Notes under the pieces: model-generated
The model's database searches: none
Seen by the model: only the letters and a program-made list of their open reading frames with translations
Told to the model about the DNA's origin: nothing
Shown: positions 60,140 to 64,000 of the stretch, piece by piece
Layout: every line of letters starts with the position of its first letter
Position numbering within the stretch: position 1 is the first letter of the stretch
From: Phormidium tenue FACHB-886
GTDB lineage: Bacteria > Cyanobacteriota > Cyanobacteriia > Elainellales > Elainellaceae
Direction: 5' to 3'
Length of the DNA: 64,000 bases
NCBI RefSeq assembly: GCF_014764505.1
Contig: NZ_JACXWX010000001.1
Location: forward strand, 248,001 to 312,000
Program-made: the position numbers and the translations under genes

Positions 60140-60778
60140 ATGACGCTTCGACTTGGTGACACCGTACCCGACTTTACCCAAGCTTCCACCCACGGCGACA
60201 TTCATTTTTACGAGTGGGCTGGCGATAGCTGGGTAATCTTGTTTTCCCATCCGAAAGACTTTACGCCCGTTTGCACAACCGAGCTAGGCGCAGTCGCAAA
60301 GCTAAAACCCGAATTTGATAAGCGCAACGTCAAGCCAATTGCTTTAAGCGTGGATGATGTGGAGTCTCACAAGGGCTGGGTAGGCGATATTGAAGAAACA
60401 CAAGACGCTGCCCTCAACTACCCAATCTTGGCAGATCCCGATCGCAAAGTGTCGGACTTGTATGACATGATCCACCCCAACGCCAACAACACCTTAACGG
60501 TGCGATCGGTCTTCATTATCGACCCCAACAAAAAGCTGCGCCTCACGCTGACCTATCCTGCCAGCACCGGACGCAACTTTGATGAACTTCTACGGGTGAT
60601 TGATTCGCTCCAGCTGACCGAGTATCATAGCGTGGCAACACCTGCGAACTGGCAAGATGGCGATGATGTGGTCATTGTTCCTTCGATCACTGACCCGGCA
60701 GAGCTAGAGCAGAAGTTTCCCAAGGGCTACACGGCAGTTAAGCCATACCTGCGCTTGACACCTCAGCCAAACAAGTAA
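60140..60778 (+). CDS. 1-Cys peroxiredoxin (Prx6 type)
   Basis: 212 residues from the ATG at 60140 (MTLRLGDTVPDFTQASTHGD). Peroxidatic Cys in HPKDFTPVCTTELGAVAKL; SVDDVESHKGWVGDIE and HPNANNTLTVRSVFIIDPNK follow, and the 1-Cys C-terminal domain with LTYPASTGRNFDELLRVIDS is present. No second resolving Cys is seen. The enzyme reduces H2O2 and lipid peroxides. Soluble. Ends at a good terminator. Confidence 0.95.
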   Translation: MTLRLGDTVPDFTQASTHGDIHFYEWAGDSWVILFSHPKDFTPVCTTELGAVAKLKPEFDKRNVKPIALSVDDVESHKGWVGDIEETQDAALNYPILADPDRKVSDLYDMIHPNANNTLTVRSVFIIDPNKKLRLTLTYPASTGRNFDELLRVIDSLQLTEYHSVATPANWQDGDDVVIVPSITDPAELEQKFPKGYTAVKPYLRLTPQPNK

Positions 60779-60795
60779 TTTGGGCTCAGATTCAT

Positions 60796-60827
60796 GCAAA
60801 AGGCGCTCCTAATGGAGCGCCTTTTGC
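60796..60827 (+). terminator. Terminator after the peroxiredoxin gene
   Basis: GCAAAAGGCGCTCC-TAAT-GGAGCGCCTTTTGC, a 14-bp perfect stem, followed by TTTGG. The remaining gap to 61105 has no recognised feature. Confidence 0.8.
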
Positions 60828-61105
60828 TTTGGTGATTGTCTCTTTCAATCTGCGGACTCTTTAAGCTAAAACTGGATGGAACTCAGTAGCATTCCCTTGC
60901 GTCCTTCCAAGAGCAGGAGCCCGCTATGGATATAGGAATGGTTGTAGAGATAAGAGATACTTTGCACTTAGGTTGACCAAACTATTCTCGAAAGCTGCTC
61001 TATGTGAAGATCTTACAGAAGAATTCGCACTTCCCTGAAACGCAAGGCACTATAAAGTAAAAAGTAAAAACGGATGCACTTATTGACCTGTATACCGAGA
61101 CAGCT

Positions 61106-61654
61106 ATGAATCTCAAATCTATTGTTTCGATCGCCGTCTTCAGTGCAAGCAGCTTAGGCATAACGGTTCTGCCTGCTCAACGGGCACTAGCTCAAGAAAT
61201 TGAGCGTTCTACTCAGCCTATTATTCAATACGAATGCTACAACCTGGATGGAACGGTGGCTTACGTCACCACCAATCCACAGGAGACCATCGGCTGGCAA
61301 CAGGGTTGTCGCGAAGTGCCTTACGTAGTAACAGAACCAGCTCAGTCCTTAACTACGTACTACCAATGCTACGACGTGAAGGGCAACACTTTATTTACTA
61401 CCGCCAGCCAGCAGGTTGCTGAAGCTATGGAGGAGGAGTGTAAGGAAATTGGTTACCGAGATAGCACGCCGGTGCCAATTAATGCAGCTTACTATGAGTG
61501 CTATAACAACCAAGGAGAAGTTGCCTTTACTACCACCCGCCACCAAGACACACAGGGCTGGATTCCCTCTTGTCGGGAAGTGCGGACGATTACTAATGCC
61601 CCAAGTATTAATGCCCCAAGTATTGATGTCCCAAATCAGCAAGGGCAGCCGTGA
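61106..61654 (+). CDS. Secreted protein with three Cys-containing repeats
   Basis: 182 residues. A signal peptide (MNLKSIVSIAVFSASSLGIT, cleavage near ALAQE) leads to three repeats of about 45 residues, each of the type YECYNLDGTVAYVTT-then-GWQQGCREV: YQCYDVKGNTLFTT with EEECKEIGY in the second and YECYNNQGEVAFTTTR with GWIPSCREV in the third. Two Cys per repeat, so three intra-repeat disulphides are likely in the periplasm or outside the cell. A Pro/Asn-rich tail contains a short duplicated NAPSI motif. I do not recognise a family. Followed by a strong terminator. Confidence 0.75.
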   Translation: MNLKSIVSIAVFSASSLGITVLPAQRALAQEIERSTQPIIQYECYNLDGTVAYVTTNPQETIGWQQGCREVPYVVTEPAQSLTTYYQCYDVKGNTLFTTASQQVAEAMEEECKEIGYRDSTPVPINAAYYECYNNQGEVAFTTTRHQDTQGWIPSCREVRTITNAPSINAPSIDVPNQQGQP

Positions 61655-61700
61655 GGCATGAGTATAGCGCTACGCGCTTACGTTAAGACACTTAAGACAC

Positions 61701-61747
61701 TGTTTTTATGTAAAAGTCCCGCGAGGCGGGGCTTTTACATAAAAACA
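61701..61747 (+). terminator. Long stem terminator after the secreted repeat protein
   Basis: TGTTTTTATGTAAAAGTCCC pairs with GGGGCTTTTACATAAAAACA around GCGAGGC, with one G-T wobble; the arm itself supplies a run of T. About 50 nt past the stop. Confidence 0.8.
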
Positions 61748-61754
61748 ATTTTGA

Positions 61755-61868
61755 TTTAGGCACGTAGTGCCATAAGAGCATTTAAGGTCAGGTCAGCATC
61801 TCTCACTTATTGCCTGAGGCAGGCGATTTTAACAGCACACTTCCTAGAGGAGTGTGCTGTTTGATTTG
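61755..61868 (+). ncRNA. Candidate small RNA ending at its own terminator
   Basis: No ORF is present between the previous terminator (61747) and a second one at 61831-61861 (AACAGCACACT / AGTGTGCTGTT followed by TTTGATTT). The 80 nt between contain small palindromes GGCACGTAGTGCC and TGCCTGAGGCA. A terminator with no upstream gene is the main argument for a short transcript; a promoter is not obvious. Speculative. Confidence 0.35.
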
Positions 61869-61873
61869 CGGTC

Positions 61874-61958
61874 CTATAGCCATTGCCATGCCGATTAGAA
61901 CAGGAGCATTTTTACAGGCTCTCTGCACCAAATCTCCGAAGTTACTTGGCTACAGCAG
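61874..61958. repeat. Dispersed intergenic repeat family R2, copy 4
   Basis: CTATAGCCATTGCCATGCC at the left, AACAGGAGCATTTTTACAGG inside and CTTGGCTACAGCAG at the right. Shorter than the others. Lies upstream of the MFS transporter gene. Confidence 0.65.
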
Positions 61959-62083
61959 CGTAATCCCTACAACTGTAACCAGCAGAAGCGGAGAAAACTG
62001 CACCTATACAAATCCTGTTAAATCCGGCATGATAGCAGCCTGCTTAGGCTTAACCAATCCTTTTTCGCCAGATTTTGTCACCC

Positions 62084-63259
62084 GTGAATCAAGCCAAGAA
62101 AACTGTTTTCCTGCTCGCTCTCTGTCAGGCACTGGCCATGACCGGCAGCATCGTTTTATTTACTACTGCCGCACTGATTGGTTCGACGTTAGCCACAGAT
62201 AAATCGCTCGCCACCCTGCCGCTCGCCATTCTGCAGCTAGCAACGATGCTAACCACAATTCCGGCAGCCTTGATCTTGAAGCGATGGGGAGGCAGGGGCT
62301 TCGTTATAGGAGTGCTGGTTGGGCTAGCGGGTGCAGGCTTAGGTATCTATGCTGTTTTTACAGGTAGCTTTGTGTTGTTTAGCATTGCTACATTGCTTTA
62401 CGGCATTTTCAATGGGTTTGTTGGCTATTACCGTTTTGCTGCTGCAGATGTAGCAACCGAGGCGTTTCGCAGTCGAGCCATTTCCTTTGTGATCGCCGGT
62501 GGAATCATCGCTGCAATATTAGGACCTGAGCTGGCTACCTGGACGAAAGACTGGCTCCCTGCTACCTTTGCCGGCGGGCTGGTGGCGATCGCCCTGCTCC
62601 AGATCCTGACTCTGTTGCTCTTGGTCTGGGTCGATCTGCCGCCGCTGTCTCAGCAGAAATATCACGAAGCTGGACGCGGACTGGGCGCAATCGTGCAGCA
62701 GCCCGTTTTTATTGTGGCAGTGCTGGGCAGCATGATCGGCTATGGCGTGATGGCACTGCTGATGACAGCAACGCCGCTGGCAATGGTTGCGGTTCAGCAT
62801 CCCTTCCGAACGGCTGCTTCAGTGATTCAGTGGCATGTGCTAGGCATGTTTGCCCCGTCGCTGGGGACGGGCTACTTGATTGCTCGCTTTGGGGTGTTGA
62901 GAATTATCCTGGTAGGTATTGTGCTGAATGGACTGTGTATTGCGATCAACCTAGCTGGAACGGATGCCCCCTACTTTTTTGCAGCACTGTTGCTACTGGG
63001 TATAGGTTGGAATTTTATGTTCATCGGTTCGACCACGCTGCTGACTGAGGCATATACCCCGGCTGAACGCGCCAAAACTCAAGCAACTCACGACTTCCTC
63101 ATGTTCAGCTTTGTTGCCTTCACCACGTTTCTATCAGGCAGACTGCTGAACGATTGGGGTTGGGCAACCGTCAACTACACTGGACTTGCCCTGATTGCAG
63201 TTGTGCTGGTTGCGGTTCTATATTTTTGGCAACGACGATCGCTGCTGCAGCAACACTAG
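62084..63259 (+). CDS. MFS transporter
   Basis: 391 residues from the GTG at 62084 (MNQAKKTVFLLALCQALAMT with Met for GTG); a TTG three codons earlier is in frame. About 12 membrane helices. MFS features: LKRWGGRGFVIGVLVGLAGA after helix 2, FNGFVGYYRFAAADVATEAF, and LTEAYTPAERAKTQATHDFL in the second half, a motif seen in the uncharacterised YfmO/SLC-like MFS group. Substrate not identifiable. The coding region is followed by a perfect hairpin and a convergent peptidase gene. Confidence 0.88.
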   Translation: MNQAKKTVFLLALCQALAMTGSIVLFTTAALIGSTLATDKSLATLPLAILQLATMLTTIPAALILKRWGGRGFVIGVLVGLAGAGLGIYAVFTGSFVLFSIATLLYGIFNGFVGYYRFAAADVATEAFRSRAISFVIAGGIIAAILGPELATWTKDWLPATFAGGLVAIALLQILTLLLLVWVDLPPLSQQKYHEAGRGLGAIVQQPVFIVAVLGSMIGYGVMALLMTATPLAMVAVQHPFRTAASVIQWHVLGMFAPSLGTGYLIARFGVLRIILVGIVLNGLCIAINLAGTDAPYFFAALLLLGIGWNFMFIGSTTLLTEAYTPAERAKTQATHDFLMFSFVAFTTFLSGRLLNDWGWATVNYTGLALIAVVLVAVLYFWQRRSLLQQH

Positions 63260-63368
63260 CGAGTCTTACCTACAGTCCTGTCTTATATTTTTTGGTGTAG
63301 AGATTCCCTGCGAGGCTTCTACACAGCAATGTCCTAAGCGTAATGGCAAAAGCCATAGCCTCTGATCA

Positions 63369-63397
63369 CAAACGGGAAGTCTGAGACTTCCCGTTTG
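63369..63397. terminator. Perfect hairpin between convergent genes
   Basis: CAAACGGGAAGTC-TGA-GACTTCCCGTTTG, a 13-bp stem with triloop, between the MFS gene and the M16 peptidase gene. Suits termination in both directions; no T-run. Confidence 0.65.
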
Positions 63398-63437
63398 CTA
63401 CATACCCTTGCTATGGGTTGCTATAGGTGAGCAGTGC

Positions 63438-64000
63438 TCAACCGCCAGTAGGTGTGCCGTCGCCGGGTCCTGTTGTGACGATCAGCAAATTATCGGGGTG
63501 AATTAGATCGCTAATCGCCTGGTTGACCTGCTCTGCTGTCACCGCATTAATCTTCTCTGGATACTGACGAATCTCTTCTAGACTTAAGCCCAGCACATCA
63601 TTATCCACCACTGCAGAAGACAGCGCACTTGGATCGGCTAGCTCTACAGAGTAGCTGCTGGTCAGCGATCGCTTGGCTGTATCCAGTTCTGCCTCGGTGA
63701 CACCTTGGTCACGGAGCTGTTTCAGCAAGGCGATCGTGCTGTCGATCGCTTTGGCGGCATCCTCGGGCGCAGTTTGCATATAGATGGCAAAAGGTCCTGG
63801 CTCCAGCCCTGCCTGGAAGAAGCTATAAATGCCGTAGGTCAAGCCTTGGCGATCGCGCACTTCCGTCCCCAAGCGGCTTGAGAGGGTATCGCCACCCAAT
63901 ATCTGGTTGAGGATGAGTGCCGCGTAGTATTCCGGAGACTGGCGTTCGATGCCGCCGTAGTAGCCCATGTAAGTAACGGCTTCAGTCTTACCGGGAATGA
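63438..64000 (-). CDS. M16 family peptidase, C-terminal part (5' end outside window)
   Basis: The frame is open through the window edge, reading IPGKTEAVTYMGYYGGIERQ and on. It is the C-terminal half-barrel of a pitrilysin-type (M16) protease: YYAALILNQILGGDTLSSRL, TEVRDRQGLTYGIYSFFQAG, MQTAPEDAAKAIDSTIALLK and VDNDVLGLSLEEIRQYPEKI. The catalytic HxxEH motif, if present, would be in the missing N-terminal half or in a separate partner subunit, so I cannot say whether this chain is the active or inactive one. Acts on small peptides or on exported proteins in related species. Confidence 0.88.
   Translation of the reverse strand, partial: IPGKTEAVTYMGYYGGIERQSPEYYAALILNQILGGDTLSSRLGTEVRDRQGLTYGIYSFFQAGLEPGPFAIYMQTAPEDAAKAIDSTIALLKQLRDQGVTEAELDTAKRSLTSSYSVELADPSALSSAVVDNDVLGLSLEEIRQYPEKINAVTAEQVNQAISDLIHPDNLLIVTTGPGDGTPTGG

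Noticed and set aside
61810-62202. 130-codon frame on the plus strand
   Set aside because: Crosses the second terminator and an R2 repeat and overlaps the MFS gene start in another frame.

Overview
The window is chromosomal DNA from a cyanobacterium, most likely a filamentous Leptolyngbya/Oculatella-like lineage. Evidence: very frequent GCGATCGC/CGATCG (HIP1-type) sites, genes typical of cyanobacteria and plastids (ycf39, ycf35, ndhH, ndhS, sasA, a group 2 sigma factor) and many small protein families known mainly from cyanobacteria. Lineage placement is inference; no rRNA is present. I see no prophage, transposase, CRISPR array or obvious genomic island. The novelty is mostly in intergenic repeats, long leaders and small conserved unknown genes.

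Layout. 1-8 kb: 5' end of mgtE (cut by the window edge) with a structured leader, a small peptidoglycan-binding-fold protein, nadA, an M61 peptidase, a Crp/Fnr regulator and a membrane-anchored cyanobacterial protein. 8-18 kb: DUF58/DUF309 pair, ABC1 kinase, PP2C phosphatase, YdcF protein, a two-gene ABC-2 exporter and a long LOG-family protein. 18-25 kb: SBBP beta-propeller protein and a four-gene Gld-like ABC cluster (ATPase, permease, GldG-like, DUF4340). 25-33 kb: a large hybrid histidine kinase, Lin0512 protein, ycf39 and trpS. 33-38 kb: ndhS with a partner gene, an AraC regulator, a divergent ndhH, and a DUF2997 - ycf35 - ferredoxin cluster. 38-48 kb: priA, a sigma factor behind a 1.5 kb gap, a 2Fe-2S protein, aroA and sasA. 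48-58 kb: GT4 glycosyltransferase, DUF790 nuclease-like protein, Hsp20, AmpG-like transporter, tRNA-Gly(CCC), HD metalloprotein and a complete ECF cobalt/nickel transporter (cbiM, PDGLE, cbiQ, cbiO). 58-64 kb: small unknown proteins, 1-Cys peroxiredoxin, a secreted triple-repeat Cys protein, an MFS transporter and the 3' part of an M16 peptidase.

Together the genes cover photosynthetic electron transport and PSII assembly (ycf39, ndhH, ndhS), signalling and clock output (sasA, hybrid kinase, sigma factor, PP2C, Crp), metal import (mgtE, ECF system) and housekeeping (trpS, aroA, nadA, priA).

Most noteworthy: two families of dispersed intergenic elements with related ends and changing internal stems; a perfect 56-bp palindrome between two convergent genes; a 16-bp tandem repeat shared by two distant intergenic spots; an NdhH that departs from the cyanobacterial consensus near the quinone pocket; the uncharacterised DUF2997-Ycf35-ferredoxin module; a possible mgtE riboswitch; and a candidate terminator-ended small RNA near 61.8 kb.
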